A DNA stretch of 64,000 nucleotides from Paenibacillus sp. FSL H7-0357 (GTDB lineage: Bacteria; Bacillota; Bacilli; Paenibacillales; Paenibacillaceae): NCBI RefSeq assembly GCF_000758525.1, contig NZ_CP009241.1, positions 1,798,001 to 1,862,000 of the forward strand, given 5' to 3'. Numbering within the stretch: position 1 is the first letter of the stretch; each line of letters begins with the position of its first letter. Positions 40,173 through 50,104 of the stretch are shown piece after piece. Both the position numbers and the translations under genes were made by a program. Under the pieces are notes generated by a model. It was not told the origin of the DNA. It made no database searches and saw only the letters and a program-made list of their open reading frames with translations.

Positions 40173-40204
40173 ATGAGCCGGTCGGGGTTTCAGGGGAGTG
40201 CAGT

Positions 40205-41104
40205 ATGAAAACCATAAGAAAGCATGGAGAACTAATGGCGTTGTTTCTGTTTGCCTTTATCTTCTTCGTCATCTTTAAATATGGTCCGCTCTACGGCGTG
40301 ATCATTGCCTTCAAGGATTTCCGGGTTGTGGATGGAATATGGGGAAGTCCCTGGGTGGGCTTCCATCACTTTCAGGAATTGTTTCATAGCAGCGACTTTT
40401 ACCGTCTGCTTAAAAATACGCTCCTTCTGAACATGTACCAGCTGATCTTTGCTTTTCCTGCACCGATCATTCTGGCAATACTCCTGAACGAAGTCCGCTC
40501 CCGCGGCTTCCAGAGATTTGTTCAGACGACTATGTATCTGCCCCATTTCGTATCTTGGGTAATCATGTCGGGTCTTCTTATCTATTTTCTATCGCCAACT
40601 ACCGGAGTTGTAGCTCAAATCGTAGGCTGGTTCGGAATGGAACCTGTCTTTTTCATGGGCAAGAAGGAATACTTCCGGAGCATCATCGTAGGTTCCTCCA
40701 TCCTGAAGGATCTGGGCTGGGGTTCAATCATTTATTTTGCAGCTTTGTCGGGGATCAACCCCGAAATTCAGGAATCAGCCATTATTGACGGAGCGAACCG
40801 CTGGCAGCGGATCATCCGGATCAATATTCCTTCGATCATGCCTACCATTTCGATCATGTTCATCTTGAGTCTCGGCGGGTTCTTAAGCGCAAATTTTGAA
40901 CAAATCATTAACCTGCTGAATCCGGTCACTTTTGAAACCGGCGATGTCATCGACACTTATGTCTATCGGGTGGGGCTGCAGCAGTTCCAATACAGCTACA
41001 CGGCGGCTATCGGTCTGTTCAAATCATTTGTGGGGCTGCTGCTCATTCTGGGCGCCAATCTGACCGTGAGGAAAATGAGCCAAGGGGAGAACGGATTATG
41101 GTAG
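40205..41104 (+). CDS. Oligosaccharide ABC permease, LplB-like
   Basis: A 299-residue protein with six membrane helices. The N-terminal KYGPLYGVIIAFKDF and the EAA-loop phrase IQESAIIDGANRWQRI followed by INIPSIMPT are the marks of the LplB branch of CUT1-like permeases. GGGGAG precedes the ATG. It forms the inner channel with the next gene, which starts 20 bases after its stop. Confidence 0.93.
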   Translation: MKTIRKHGELMALFLFAFIFFVIFKYGPLYGVIIAFKDFRVVDGIWGSPWVGFHHFQELFHSSDFYRLLKNTLLLNMYQLIFAFPAPIILAILLNEVRSRGFQRFVQTTMYLPHFVSWVIMSGLLIYFLSPTTGVVAQIVGWFGMEPVFFMGKKEYFRSIIVGSSILKDLGWGSIIYFAALSGINPEIQESAIIDGANRWQRIIRINIPSIMPTISIMFILSLGGFLSANFEQIINLLNPVTFETGDVIDTYVYRVGLQQFQYSYTAAIGLFKSFVGLLLILGANLTVRKMSQGENGLW

Positions 41105-41123
41105 AAGCAGGAGGAAGTCAGTC

Positions 41124-41993
41124 ATGAAGGTAAAAAAATGGCAGGATCTTATTGCCCCGGCAATGATCTATTTTGTATTATCACTACTCGCGCTTATCGT
41201 CGTTTACCCGTTCATCCATGTTATCGCAGTATCCTTCAGCGGCCGCGGGGAGGCACTCCGCAGCGGCTTCCATTTCATCCCAAGGGACTTCGAATGGAGA
41301 GCTTATAAGGAATTGCTGGAGTATCCATTCATCTGGTCGGGCTATGCGAATACTATATTCCGCATGATCGTAGGCACCTTCCTGACGCTGCTGGTCACCG
41401 TCTGCGCTGCTTATCCGCTGTCGCGCCCGGATTTTCCGATGAAACGTGTCCTGGTCATGCTCCTGCTGTTCACCATGATCTTCGACGGGGGCATTGTGCC
41501 GAATTATCTGCTCATTAAGGAGCTGCATTTGCTGAACTCACGCTGGGTGTATGTGCTGCCTTCGGCAGCTAACGCCTTCCAGGTTCTGGTCATGCTCTCG
41601 TTCTTCCGCTCCATTCCGGATGCGCTGATTGAAGCGGCCCGTATCGACGGAGCCAGAGACATTAGGATCTTGTTCCGTATCGTGCTGCCACTCTCCATTC
41701 CGTCCCTCGTGACGATCGGGCTGTGGTCGCTGGTTCATCATATCAACGCGTTCATGGACAATCTGCTGTATGTTACCGACCAGTCGAAATTTGTCCTGCA
41801 GCAAGTCATAAGGCAAATCCTCATTGAGAATAAGCTGGATCCGTTCACTACGGCAACCAATCTGATGCCTCCTGCACCAGAGAGCCTGAAGATGGCGTCA
41901 GTAATCGTATGTTCTTTGCCTGTGCTCATCATTTATCCTTTCTTGCTTAAGTACTTTGAGAAAGGAACAATGATCGGGTCGGTGAAAGGGTAA
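41124..41993 (+). CDS. Oligosaccharide ABC permease, LplC/YtcP-like
   Basis: A 289-residue protein with six membrane helices and the EAA loop LIEAARIDGARDIRIL followed by FRIVLPLSIPS. FDGGIVPNYLLIKELHLLNSRW and the C-terminal KYFEKGTMIGSVKG are diagnostic of the YtcP/LplC group. It completes the channel with LplB-like at 40205. The downstream secreted beta-helix protein probably prepares a substrate for this transporter or is controlled with it. Confidence 0.93.
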   Translation: MKVKKWQDLIAPAMIYFVLSLLALIVVYPFIHVIAVSFSGRGEALRSGFHFIPRDFEWRAYKELLEYPFIWSGYANTIFRMIVGTFLTLLVTVCAAYPLSRPDFPMKRVLVMLLLFTMIFDGGIVPNYLLIKELHLLNSRWVYVLPSAANAFQVLVMLSFFRSIPDALIEAARIDGARDIRILFRIVLPLSIPSLVTIGLWSLVHHINAFMDNLLYVTDQSKFVLQQVIRQILIENKLDPFTTATNLMPPAPESLKMASVIVCSLPVLIIYPFLLKYFEKGTMIGSVKG

Positions 41994-41999
41994 GCTCCG

Positions 42000-42017
42000 G
42001 GGAACCTCACGGTTCCC
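42000..42017 (+). terminator. Short hairpin after the permease gene
   Basis: GGGAACC (42000-42006) pairs with GGTTCCC (42011-42017) over a four-base loop, with only TTT after it. It is probably a weak or partial terminator before the long secreted gene. Confidence 0.5.
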
Positions 42018-42056
42018 TTTCGAATTAAAACCGATAACAAGGAGGCCTGTACTGAC

Positions 42057-45000
42057 ATGAAGAGAAAAGCGGTCATTGTCTTTTGGATTATTGCCTTGAT
42101 AATAGGTTTAACCCCGGGGTTTGTCCCGGGTACGGAGATTCAAGCGGAGGAAGTCCCAAGTCCCGGAGCAGTCTATTTCGTAGCGGAAAATGGAAGCGAT
42201 TCCAACTCTGGTGTGGAGGCGGCTCCTTTCCGTACCCTGGAGAAGGCCAGGGACACCATCCGCCAGCTGAAGCAGGGCACGGGTCTGCCTGATGGCGGCG
42301 TTACGGTTTATTTGAGAGGCGGCACATACAGCCGTACCGCAAGCTTCCTGCTGGAGGAGCAGGATTCGGGGACGGCAGACAAACCGGTCACCTACAAAGC
42401 ATATCCGGGTGAATCCGTGCGGCTGAACGGCGGCCAGCAATTGGAGAAGTCATGGTTCGCCCCGGTAACAGATCCGGCGGTTCTGAACCGGATCATCAGT
42501 CCCGATGCAAGATCTAAGGTTCTGCAGGTCGAGCTGCCGGGGCATGGCATTACCGATTACGGAGTCATGAGCCGTCATGGCTACTACAAAGCCAATGACG
42601 TAAGCCAGACTCCCCCCATGGAGCTGTACATTGAAGGCGAAGGGATGACTCTGGCGAGATGGCCCAATAAGGGCACGGTCCAAATGGGCAATATTCTTGA
42701 TCCGGGACCCACCCGCAAGGATGCCGATCTGCAGACCCGGGGAGGCACGTTCACCTATACCTATGATCGGCCTGAGCTCTGGACCCAGGCGGATGATATA
42801 TGGCTTGACGGGATTTTCGGCTACAGCTGGGAATGGTCGTACAATAAAATTGCTTCTATTGATACCGAGAACAAGTCGATCACATTAGCTTATGGAGAAA
42901 TGAGCGGCCTCTTTAAAAACTGGTATCCGGACTTCCATTTCGCCCAGAACCTGCTGGAAGAAATCGACATGCCAGGGGAGTACTACATTGACCGGAGCCA
43001 AGGCATCCTGTATTTCATGCCGACAGCCGCCTTCCAGGCAGACAATCCGGAGATCACCGTATCCATGCTGAAGACACCCATGATCAATACGGCCAATACG
43101 TCGTATGTAACCTTCGAGGACCTGATTCTGGAGAACGGCAGGGATTCCGGGGCGGTCATCATGGGCGGCAGCCATGTCCGGCTGGTGCACTCTGAGATCC
43201 GCAATTTCACCGAAGGAGGCGTACGGATCAATACCCAGAGCCGCTGGTTGTACAATGACTTTGCCAAGGGCTCAGGGGTTAACCATGCCATCGTGAATAC
43301 GCATATCCATCATGTAGGGGGAACAGGAGTCATTCTGAACGGCGGCGACAGGCTGACGCTTGAGCCGGGCAACAATGTGGTGGAGAACAGCCACATCCAT
43401 GACTTTGCTTATTATCATAAAGCGTATAACCCTGCCGTAATTCTGACAGGAGCAGGGAACCGCATATCACACAGTGAAATTCATGACGCCCCGCATCCGG
43501 GGATCCTGATCTTCGGCAACGACCATGTCGTGGAATACAACAACATCTATGATGTGTGCAAGACGTTCTCGGATCTCGGAGCTATCTACATGAACCTGGG
43601 GGCTGCACCACAGGAGCGGGGAACGGTCATCCGGAGGAATTACTTCCATAATATTGGAGAAGGCAAAGCCGGGGTTCAGGGGATCTATCCGGATAACTTC
43701 ACCATGGGAATCACAATTGAAGAAAATCTCTTCTACAAGATGGGCAATTCAGCCATTCTGAACAACGGGGGCGCTCATGTCCGCACGAAGAACAACATTT
43801 TTGTCGATGCCAAGGTTCCGTATGATTATGCGGATCTGTATTTGGGCGACGGTCCGGAGCAGCAAATCTCCAAAAACTATATGCAGCCTTGGCACGCTTT
43901 GTTCGAAAAATACAATAACTTCGCCGGCATGCCGCATCTGGTCAAATACCCGGAGCTGGCGGACTTCTTTACAGAGAACCGGTATTATCCGGACACGAAC
44001 ACGTTCCAGAAGAATGTGATCTACAATCCGACAAGAACGATAAGCAGCACGACGAATGCGAATGGTGCTTATGATAAGTTCAATCTGGTCCAATACGCAA
44101 ACAACTGGGTAACGAAACAGGATCCCGGCTTCGTGAATCTGGCGGGCGGCGATCTGAATCTGAAAACGGATGCAGCGGTATTTGAGCAGATACCGGGCTT
44201 CCAGGCGATCCCCTTCAGTGAGATGGGAATCTCAGGTAAGGCAGGCCCTTATCTCGCACCGGATAATATTCCCGTCCAAGGTGTCGTGCTGTATGACGAT
44301 AGCCTTACCCTCGGCATCGGGAAAACATCTACCCTGTACTCGGCGGTTCTTCCCTGGAACGCCACCAACAATAAACTGCAGTATACCTCCAGTGATCCTT
44401 CCGTGGTGACAGTAGATGCCACCGGCAAGCTGAGAGGGGTTAACCTGGGGAACGCAGTTGTTACAGCAGTATCCGCCGACAACCCGCTCTTAAAGGATGA
44501 GGTTCAGGTGACGGTCGAAGTCGGTGACGGGATTATAGATGAAACGAATTTCGAGAACGGCCGGAATGGCTGGCCGGCCGATGCCAACCGGAGTATCGTG
44601 GAGGCCGACGGCGGCAATCACATGTATAAGCTGCTCAAAGGCGCGACCACGCTGAATGAGAACGACTTCAATAATTACGAGTTGAGCTTCAAGCTGAAGA
44701 CGCCTCCAGTGATTCCGGAATCGGCCACTTTCTATATATTCGACCGGCTGAATCCGGGCGGCAACGGAGGAAGAATTGGATACCGGAAGTATGCTGACGG
44801 AACTTCTTCCTGGATTCTCTACAATGCAGCCTGGGGAACCGTTAAGCAGAACGCACTGTCTGCCCCGGACCTGCTGCCGGATACCGTCTACAACATGAAG
44901 ATCATCGTCAAGGGTTCGGAAATTAGCGTCTATGCTGACGGCAAGCTTAAGCTGAAGGCCACTGATCCGACCTTTAATCCTTCCGGCAAAGTCGGGTTCT

Positions 45001-46619
45001 ACGCCGGCGGCTTTGACTATCTCTTGTTCGATGACATCAAATTTATGGTCCCGACAAAAAATGTCTCCGGGCTTATGCTCGACAAGAACAGCGTCAATAT
45101 GGTAATCGATGAACAGACGCCACTGCAGGTCCAGTTCGATCCGTCGGATGCCGAGAATCGTTCCGTCGTCTGGCAGTCTCTTAACCCGGAAATTGCCTCT
45201 GTCGATGAGAACGGAACAGTCACCGCACACGCCAAAGGGGAGACTGTTGTCAAGGTAGCCTCCGTTGCCAACCCGGAGGCCACCGCTTCTGCCCGGATTA
45301 TCGTGTCGGATATTCTTCACTACACAGATTACGATTCGGGAGCGAACGGGTGGCCGGTGGATCCGAACCGCAGCATTGTAACGGTGAACGGAAACAAGAT
45401 GTACAAAATTCTGAAGGGCGCCTCTGCGCTTCATCCGAAGCTGTTCACGGACTATGATCTGACCTTCAAGCTGAGAACGCCTGCTGTGATGCCGGATCTT
45501 GGGACCCTCTATGTGTATGACCGTTCTGTCGCCAGCAATTCAGGCAAGATCGCATACAAGAAATTGGCGGACGGCACTTCACAGTGGATTCTCTACGGTC
45601 CAGCCTGGACGGTGCTTCAGACGAAGAATCTTCCAACCCAAGACTTGCAGCCGGATACCGACTATAATCTTCGTATTCTGGTGGATGGCTCCAGCATTCG
45701 CGTCTATGTGAACGGAGAACTGAGACTGGAAGGTTCCGATCCCAAACATAATGCTTCGGGAACGGTAGGTTTCTATGTGGGCGGTTTCAGTGAAATGTGG
45801 TTCGACGACGTGAAGTTTACGAGGATTGACAAGACCGCACCTGTTAGCACAGCCGTCTTGACTCCGGCGCTGCCTGATGGTGCGGACGGCTGGTATACTC
45901 AGCCCGTTACGGTCCAATTGAATACTGCAGATACGGGTACCAGTGTAACGGACACCGTATACAGCATAAATGGCGGAGATACATGGCTGCCTTACCAGGG
46001 ACCGCTCACCTTTAGCCAAGACGGCCAGTATTCACTGCTTTACCGCTCGGTTGACTACGCCGGAAACAGTGAGGAATCGAAAACCTTGAGCTTCAAGCTG
46101 GATAGCAGTGCCCCTGAGTTAACTGTGGCAGAGCCGGCCCCGAAAGCCTATGCGGGGACAGAATCGCTGACCTTGTCTTGGGCGGCCATCGATGCGATGT
46201 CCGGGGTGGATTCCGCCAAAACTGTTGCTCGGCTGGATGAGGAAGCCGTAGAGCCGGGAACGCAGGTTCCACTGTACACGCTGGATATCGGCTCTCACAC
46301 GTTCGCGGTATCCGTCAGCGACAGCGCGGGGAACAGGCAGGAGAGCACAGTGACTTTCTCAACGTATGCCGATGTAAGCTCGCTGAAAGCACTCGTTGGC
46401 CTGTTCAAAGAGAAGTCTTGGATAGACAATCACGGGATTGCGAACAGTCTGCTCGTGAAACTTGTACACGGTCAAGTGGAAGCGTTCGTTCATCAGGTTC
46501 AAGCCCAAAGCGGCAAGCATATCCAGGCTGAAGCGGCCTCCTATCTGCTGCGGGATGCCAACCATATCCTGCAAGGGATTGGAGCGCAAGATAAACTACA
46601 GGATGGGATTCCCGGCTAA
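42057..46619 (+). CDS. Large secreted beta-helix protein with duplicated Ig/LamG-like modules and FIMAH end
   Basis: A 1520-residue secreted protein. Signal peptide 1-30; a right-handed parallel beta-helix catalytic-type domain (about 38-720) opening with YFVAENGSDSNSG and VYLRGGTYS and resembling GH141-like and related beta-helix glycosidases; a BIG2 Ig-like domain (about 742-822); a LamG-like sandwich (about 827-1000); a second BIG2 (about 1001-1083); a second LamG-like domain (about 1085-1256); an OmpL47-like domain (about 1257-1350, YSINGGDTWLPY); an Ig-like domain; and a C-terminal FIMAH domain (about 1436-1515). The two BIG2-LamG units are clear internal duplicates. AAGGAGG lies 12 bases before the ATG. 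It is the last gene of the operon and likely attacks or binds a plant or microbial polysaccharide; the linkage is unknown. Confidence 0.85.
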   Translation: MKRKAVIVFWIIALIIGLTPGFVPGTEIQAEEVPSPGAVYFVAENGSDSNSGVEAAPFRTLEKARDTIRQLKQGTGLPDGGVTVYLRGGTYSRTASFLLEEQDSGTADKPVTYKAYPGESVRLNGGQQLEKSWFAPVTDPAVLNRIISPDARSKVLQVELPGHGITDYGVMSRHGYYKANDVSQTPPMELYIEGEGMTLARWPNKGTVQMGNILDPGPTRKDADLQTRGGTFTYTYDRPELWTQADDIWLDGIFGYSWEWSYNKIASIDTENKSITLAYGEMSGLFKNWYPDFHFAQNLLEEIDMPGEYYIDRSQGILYFMPTAAFQADNPEITVSMLKTPMINTANTSYVTFEDLILENGRDSGAVIMGGSHVRLVHSEIRNFTEGGVRINTQSRWLYNDFAKGSGVNHAIVNTHIHHVGGTGVILNGGDRLTLEPGNNVVENSHIHDFAYYHKAYNPAVILTGAGNRISHSEIHDAPHPGILIFGNDHVVEYNNIYDVCKTFSDLGAIYMNLGAAPQERGTVIRRNYFHNIGEGKAGVQGIYPDNFTMGITIEENLFYKMGNSAILNNGGAHVRTKNNIFVDAKVPYDYADLYLGDGPEQQISKNYMQPWHALFEKYNNFAGMPHLVKYPELADFFTENRYYPDTNTFQKNVIYNPTRTISSTTNANGAYDKFNLVQYANNWVTKQDPGFVNLAGGDLNLKTDAAVFEQIPGFQAIPFSEMGISGKAGPYLAPDNIPVQGVVLYDDSLTLGIGKTSTLYSAVLPWNATNNKLQYTSSDPSVVTVDATGKLRGVNLGNAVVTAVSADNPLLKDEVQVTVEVGDGIIDETNFENGRNGWPADANRSIVEADGGNHMYKLLKGATTLNENDFNNYELSFKLKTPPVIPESATFYIFDRLNPGGNGGRIGYRKYADGTSSWILYNAAWGTVKQNALSAPDLLPDTVYNMKIIVKGSEISVYADGKLKLKATDPTFNPSGKVGFYAGGFDYLLFDDIKFMVPTKNVSGLMLDKNSVNMVIDEQTPLQVQFDPSDAENRSVVWQSLNPEIASVDENGTVTAHAKGETVVKVASVANPEATASARIIVSDILHYTDYDSGANGWPVDPNRSIVTVNGNKMYKILKGASALHPKLFTDYDLTFKLRTPAVMPDLGTLYVYDRSVASNSGKIAYKKLADGTSQWILYGPAWTVLQTKNLPTQDLQPDTDYNLRILVDGSSIRVYVNGELRLEGSDPKHNASGTVGFYVGGFSEMWFDDVKFTRIDKTAPVSTAVLTPALPDGADGWYTQPVTVQLNTADTGTSVTDTVYSINGGDTWLPYQGPLTFSQDGQYSLLYRSVDYAGNSEESKTLSFKLDSSAPELTVAEPAPKAYAGTESLTLSWAAIDAMSGVDSAKTVARLDEEAVEPGTQVPLYTLDIGSHTFAVSVSDSAGNRQESTVTFSTYADVSSLKALVGLFKEKSWIDNHGIANSLLVKLVHGQVEAFVHQVQAQSGKHIQAEAASYLLRDANHILQGIGAQDKLQDGIPG

Positions 46620-46636
46620 AGGGAATTAAACAAAAT

Positions 46637-46666
46637 AAAGCCTTGGACGAAGTTGTCCAAGGCTTT
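46637..46666 (+). terminator. Terminator of the second sugar operon
   Basis: AAAGCCTTGGAC (46637-46648) pairs perfectly with GTCCAAGGCTTT (46655-46666) around GAAGTT, followed by a T-rich run. The convergent carbonic anhydrase gene ends 28 bases later. Confidence 0.88.
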
Positions 46667-46693
46667 TGTTCGAATATAAGAATAATTATCCTT

Positions 46694-47518
46694 TTATTTC
46701 TCGCTATCTATCTCCCGGGAGCCGAGCGCTTGTACGGGGCGATTGTCATGCGGGAAAATGCCTTCGAATTTGCCGATTTGCTCATCAGACCATTGAACGG
46801 GATTTTCCAGGACGATCCACTGTACCCCTTCGGTACATGGAGGTGTGGTGAGTGATCCTTGATAGCGGAACGAGTGAAGGTCTGTTGGAAGCAGCTGGTT
46901 CATGTCGAAGACACCCTCAACCGGGACTTCCTGTTCGCTCTCCTCGGAGGGGAGCACAGACCAAAGCTTTTTCAGCTCAACATTTTCGGAGCCTTTAGTG
47001 ATTAGGACACTCAGCACAGCAAGCGTCTCGTCTTCACTTTTATGGACAAAATGAAGCTCCATATCGGCATGTTTGCCATCTACCTCATGCTCGCTGGGCA
47101 GATGGAAATGAAACTGCTGCAAGATATACGTCTTTCCTTCAAGGGTGATACGGTTGTCCTGATTTTTTAGGTTAACCTGGATCGTGTGGCCGTTGTTAAT
47201 GATAGACACCGGGGACGGCGCATACTCAACCTTGATAGGGGACAGGCTCTCATCATCCTGCACTTTCTCATGAAGAATGTTAATCGGCGACTGGGCCGTA
47301 CCTGTACTGCAGGTTGTGAACAGTTTATCCAGTTCAGCCCAGTGTTCCGGGGACGTTTCACCTTCATAGGACCAATGCGCAGGGTGGGCGCTTACTGTGG
47401 TAGCGGGTTCCTTATTCGCTTCTGCCTCGTTCTTCTGTTCGTTGCTTCCGCATCCCGCCATCACAGACAAGACCATGATGGGAAACAGTATTCGGGACAC
47501 CTTTTTGTTGATACGCAT
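46694..47518 (-). CDS. Alpha-class carbonic anhydrase lipoprotein
   Basis: A 274-residue protein with a lipobox (VMAGC), so it is held on the outer face of the membrane. The catalytic domain shows WSYEGETSPEHW, QSPINI, the proton-shuttle His in INNGHTIQV, zinc ligands in QFHFHLPSEH and ELHFVH, and the gating Thr in GSLTTPPCTEGV. All active-site parts of an alpha-carbonic anhydrase are present. It interconverts carbon dioxide and bicarbonate outside the cell, perhaps to help pH balance or supply bicarbonate. It is a single gene; its stop faces the terminator of the operon to the left. Confidence 0.94.
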   Translation of the reverse strand: MRINKKVSRILFPIMVLSVMAGCGSNEQKNEAEANKEPATTVSAHPAHWSYEGETSPEHWAELDKLFTTCSTGTAQSPINILHEKVQDDESLSPIKVEYAPSPVSIINNGHTIQVNLKNQDNRITLEGKTYILQQFHFHLPSEHEVDGKHADMELHFVHKSEDETLAVLSVLITKGSENVELKKLWSVLPSEESEQEVPVEGVFDMNQLLPTDLHSFRYQGSLTTPPCTEGVQWIVLENPVQWSDEQIGKFEGIFPHDNRPVQALGSREIDSEK

Positions 47519-47722
47519 ACGTCATCCTTCTTCCTTTTGGATAGTGGAACATTTTAATTTATATTGTAAATATTGGCACGTTCAGCATCAAGTGAAAAAA
47601 GGCTCAAAGTTCTCAAAATGGTTCTAACTATCTAGGCTGCCAGCGAATCCAAGAACTTGCTATCCGAATCGAATATAAATATAACCAGATATTCTAATCC
47701 AGTTCGAAGAGGTGGTTTCCAA

Positions 47723-48556
47723 GTGAGAAGGCAGGCAGGGACAGCTAAAAAACGGAACCTTTCACCCAGACCCCGACCCAAAGACAGCTTGAAGCTTAAG
47801 GTGCAGGCACAGATCATTAACTTTGCCGTGATCGGAGATAGTCATGTGGGGTATGGGAACAGCTCGGCTATTTTTAGAAAGCTTTTGCCAAAATCAGTGA
47901 GCAGCGGGAATAAGAAGTTTGTGATTTTTGGCGGGGATAATGCCCAGGCAGGAGCCAATCATGGAAATAATGCCGATGCCTTCTACAAGGACTTCAAGGA
48001 TACGGTTACCAGCACGCTCGGGAGTATTCCTTATAAAGCATCGATAGGAAATTGGGAGGCAAGCACTCAGTCCTTGTTCAAACAATATTTAGGTGCGGTT
48101 GCCGGGCAAATGAATTTCCCGGGTACGCAGGCAAAGGTGAAGTATGTATGGCTGGATTGTGCGCTAGGGGCATTCACACCGGAAAGCCTAAATATTCTGA
48201 AAAATTTAGACGACCGTTATTATTATATTATTGATTTTCATTGGCCATTGAAAGTGAGCGGGATTACGGTTGCTCCCAGTCATGTGTTAAGCGGGGCAGA
48301 GACGAATAAGTTTTTTACGGCGATTCCAGCGAAAGTGAGAGATAAAGTGCTGGCCATATTTACACACCACGGGCATTTGTTTTATCGGAAGCTGGCCAAT
48401 ATTTATCCGGGGTTCCCTTCAACTAAATTCTTCGTGTGCGGATGTTCAGGGGATTATAAATGCAAGCCAAACGGTGACCGGGGGTATTACAACGCCACAT
48501 TGACCATTAATGGGTCTGCTGTCACTGTGAACGCTTATAAGGTGCCGGTTATGTAG
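47723..48556 (+). CDS. Metallophosphoesterase-like protein
   Basis: A 277-residue protein with no signal peptide and a basic N-terminus. Motifs of the calcineurin-like phosphoesterase fold are seen: FAVIGDSHVG (DxH), FGGDN (GD), then GNW where GNH is usual, and THHGHLFYR (H, GH). The change of the GNH histidine to Trp would remove a metal ligand or the catalytic base, so activity is uncertain. The C-terminus has KFFVCGCSGDYKCK. I chose GTG 47723 because AGAGGTGG lies just before it; a longer frame from 47657 has no ribosome site. No partner gene is evident. Confidence 0.72.
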   Translation: MRRQAGTAKKRNLSPRPRPKDSLKLKVQAQIINFAVIGDSHVGYGNSSAIFRKLLPKSVSSGNKKFVIFGGDNAQAGANHGNNADAFYKDFKDTVTSTLGSIPYKASIGNWEASTQSLFKQYLGAVAGQMNFPGTQAKVKYVWLDCALGAFTPESLNILKNLDDRYYYIIDFHWPLKVSGITVAPSHVLSGAETNKFFTAIPAKVRDKVLAIFTHHGHLFYRKLANIYPGFPSTKFFVCGCSGDYKCKPNGDRGYYNATLTINGSAVTVNAYKVPVM

Positions 48557-48708
48557 CTCGATTTGGTTTGAAATTCTAATTCGGCAACTTTACTGATTTC
48601 GGTACTATTTAGCAGTTCAACCCGAACCCTCTCAAGTTCAGGTAGAGACACATTTTATTGTGTTTTCTACAACAGAATCTTTATAAAATAGCCGGGAAGC
48701 AGACTCTA

Positions 48709-48774
48709 TTGCACGAAGTACAGCAGAATGCGATTTACCGGAGAATAATGAGCATTCTGCTGTATAAAGTGCAC
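48709..48774. repeat. Long intergenic palindrome with GCAGAATGC core
   Basis: TACAGCAGAATGC (48719-48731) is the exact inverse of GCATTCTGCTGTA (48752-48764), and TGCAC/GTGCA extends the palindrome outward to about 66 bases. It lies between two convergent genes and has no T run. Related cores occur in the hairpin at 57383-57446 and in weaker form near 53488-53540, so it may be a mobile or structural intergenic repeat as well as a terminator. Confidence 0.6.
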
Positions 48775-48799
48775 TCATATGAAAAAAGTCCTCATGCAA

Positions 48800-50065
48800 T
48801 TACTGCACACTCAGATTATCCCAATTGATCTGGAACTCCTTCAGCATGCCTTCTTTAGGCAGCTTACCGCCGAGATAACCTTGAATGCTGCTGGATAACT
48901 CCTGTGGCATTCCGTTCGGCAGACGCGACCAGTTCCAAGTCAGCGCCTGATCCTTGTCTGTATAGTCCAGCACCTCAGCGCCAAGTGCCCCGAGATCCTC
49001 TTCGCTTCCCTTGATGCTGTCGAGCGCAGGGATGAACTGGAATTCCTTGGTGATATATTGCTTGCCGGTCTCCGAGGTAACGAGCCAATCCAGGAAGAGC
49101 TTAGCGTCCTCTTTAACCGGGGAGAACTTGTTGACTACCCAGTTGCTTGGCACCCCTACATAGAGCTTATCGTTATCTTCCGGGGTATCGTCAATCGGCA
49201 TCGGCAGGATGCCCAGGTTAAGATCCGGGTCAATCCCGTCAATCTGGCCTTGGGTCCAGTTGCCCTGCTGCATCATCGCGGCTTCCCCGCTGGCCACCAT
49301 GGTGACCTGGGTATTATAGTCGGTCGAGAGCGGGTTCTTGTTCCCGTATTCCACCGTCAGGTCAAGCAGGTCGATCCACTTGGAGAAAACCGGGTCTCCG
49401 GCGAAGGACTTGGAGCCGTCCGTCAGACCGGCGATGAATGCTTCGGGATCGGGCTGCTGGGCGAAGGCTACGTTCACATTGTGGTTACCGAGCACGAACC
49501 ATTCCTGATAGCCGTTGGCAAAAGGTGTGATCCCTGCGGCCTTCAGCTTTTCGGCAGCCTCGCGCAGAGCGGCCAGAGTCAGCGGCTTCCCGGTAATTCC
49601 GGCTTGCTTGAACAGATCCTTATTATAAATGAAGCCGTACCCTTCCAGATTCATGGGCATGCCGTAGAGCTTGCCATCTACAGTCATTTGTTCGGCAGCC
49701 AGTGGCTTCACATCCTTAGCCCAGGCTTCTCCGCTCAGATCCTCCAGATATTCCAGCCACATGTCACGCTCATTGTTGCCGCCGATAGTGAAGATGTCCG
49801 GCTCATCCCCGGATGAGAACTTCGCCCTTAGGGAAGCGCCATAGTCGCTGCCGCCGCCGACGCTCTGAATCTCCAGCCGGATGTCCGGGTGTTCCTTCTC
49901 GAATTCAGTCTTGAGCGAAGCCAGTGCTTCGGAGATTTCGACCTTGAACTGGTAGATATGCACAGTTTTGATTCCACCCGCATTGTCGCTGCCGCGTCCA
50001 CAGCCGGCCGTTAGCAGGGCCAGCAGCAGGGAGCATGCGAGGAGAATTCCACGTTTTTTATTCAT
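48800..50065 (-). CDS. Sugar-binding lipoprotein, family 1 (third CUT1 system)
   Basis: A 421-residue protein with a signal and lipobox (LLTAGC). The mature part shows TVHIYQFKVEISEALASL, GDEPDIFTIGG, GLIYN-like GFIYNKDLF and NWTQGQI, typical of MsmE/MalE-like binding proteins. Unlike the msm operon, here it is the last gene, 39 bases after the second permease. No cytoplasmic glycosidase is next to it, so the sugar cannot be guessed from context. Confidence 0.92.
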   Translation of the reverse strand: MNKKRGILLACSLLLALLTAGCGRGSDNAGGIKTVHIYQFKVEISEALASLKTEFEKEHPDIRLEIQSVGGGSDYGASLRAKFSSGDEPDIFTIGGNNERDMWLEYLEDLSGEAWAKDVKPLAAEQMTVDGKLYGMPMNLEGYGFIYNKDLFKQAGITGKPLTLAALREAAEKLKAAGITPFANGYQEWFVLGNHNVNVAFAQQPDPEAFIAGLTDGSKSFAGDPVFSKWIDLLDLTVEYGNKNPLSTDYNTQVTMVASGEAAMMQQGNWTQGQIDGIDPDLNLGILPMPIDDTPEDNDKLYVGVPSNWVVNKFSPVKEDAKLFLDWLVTSETGKQYITKEFQFIPALDSIKGSEEDLGALGAEVLDYTDKDQALTWNWSRLPNGMPQELSSSIQGYLGGKLPKEGMLKEFQINWDNLSVQ

Positions 50066-50104
50066 ATTGATTCATCCTCTCTGCCTGAAAAGTCACATGT
50101 ATCG

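Noticed and set aside
49058..49816. 252-residue plus-strand frame opposite the third binding protein
   Set aside because: It is a shadow of the minus-strand gene, with no ribosome site or recognised domain.
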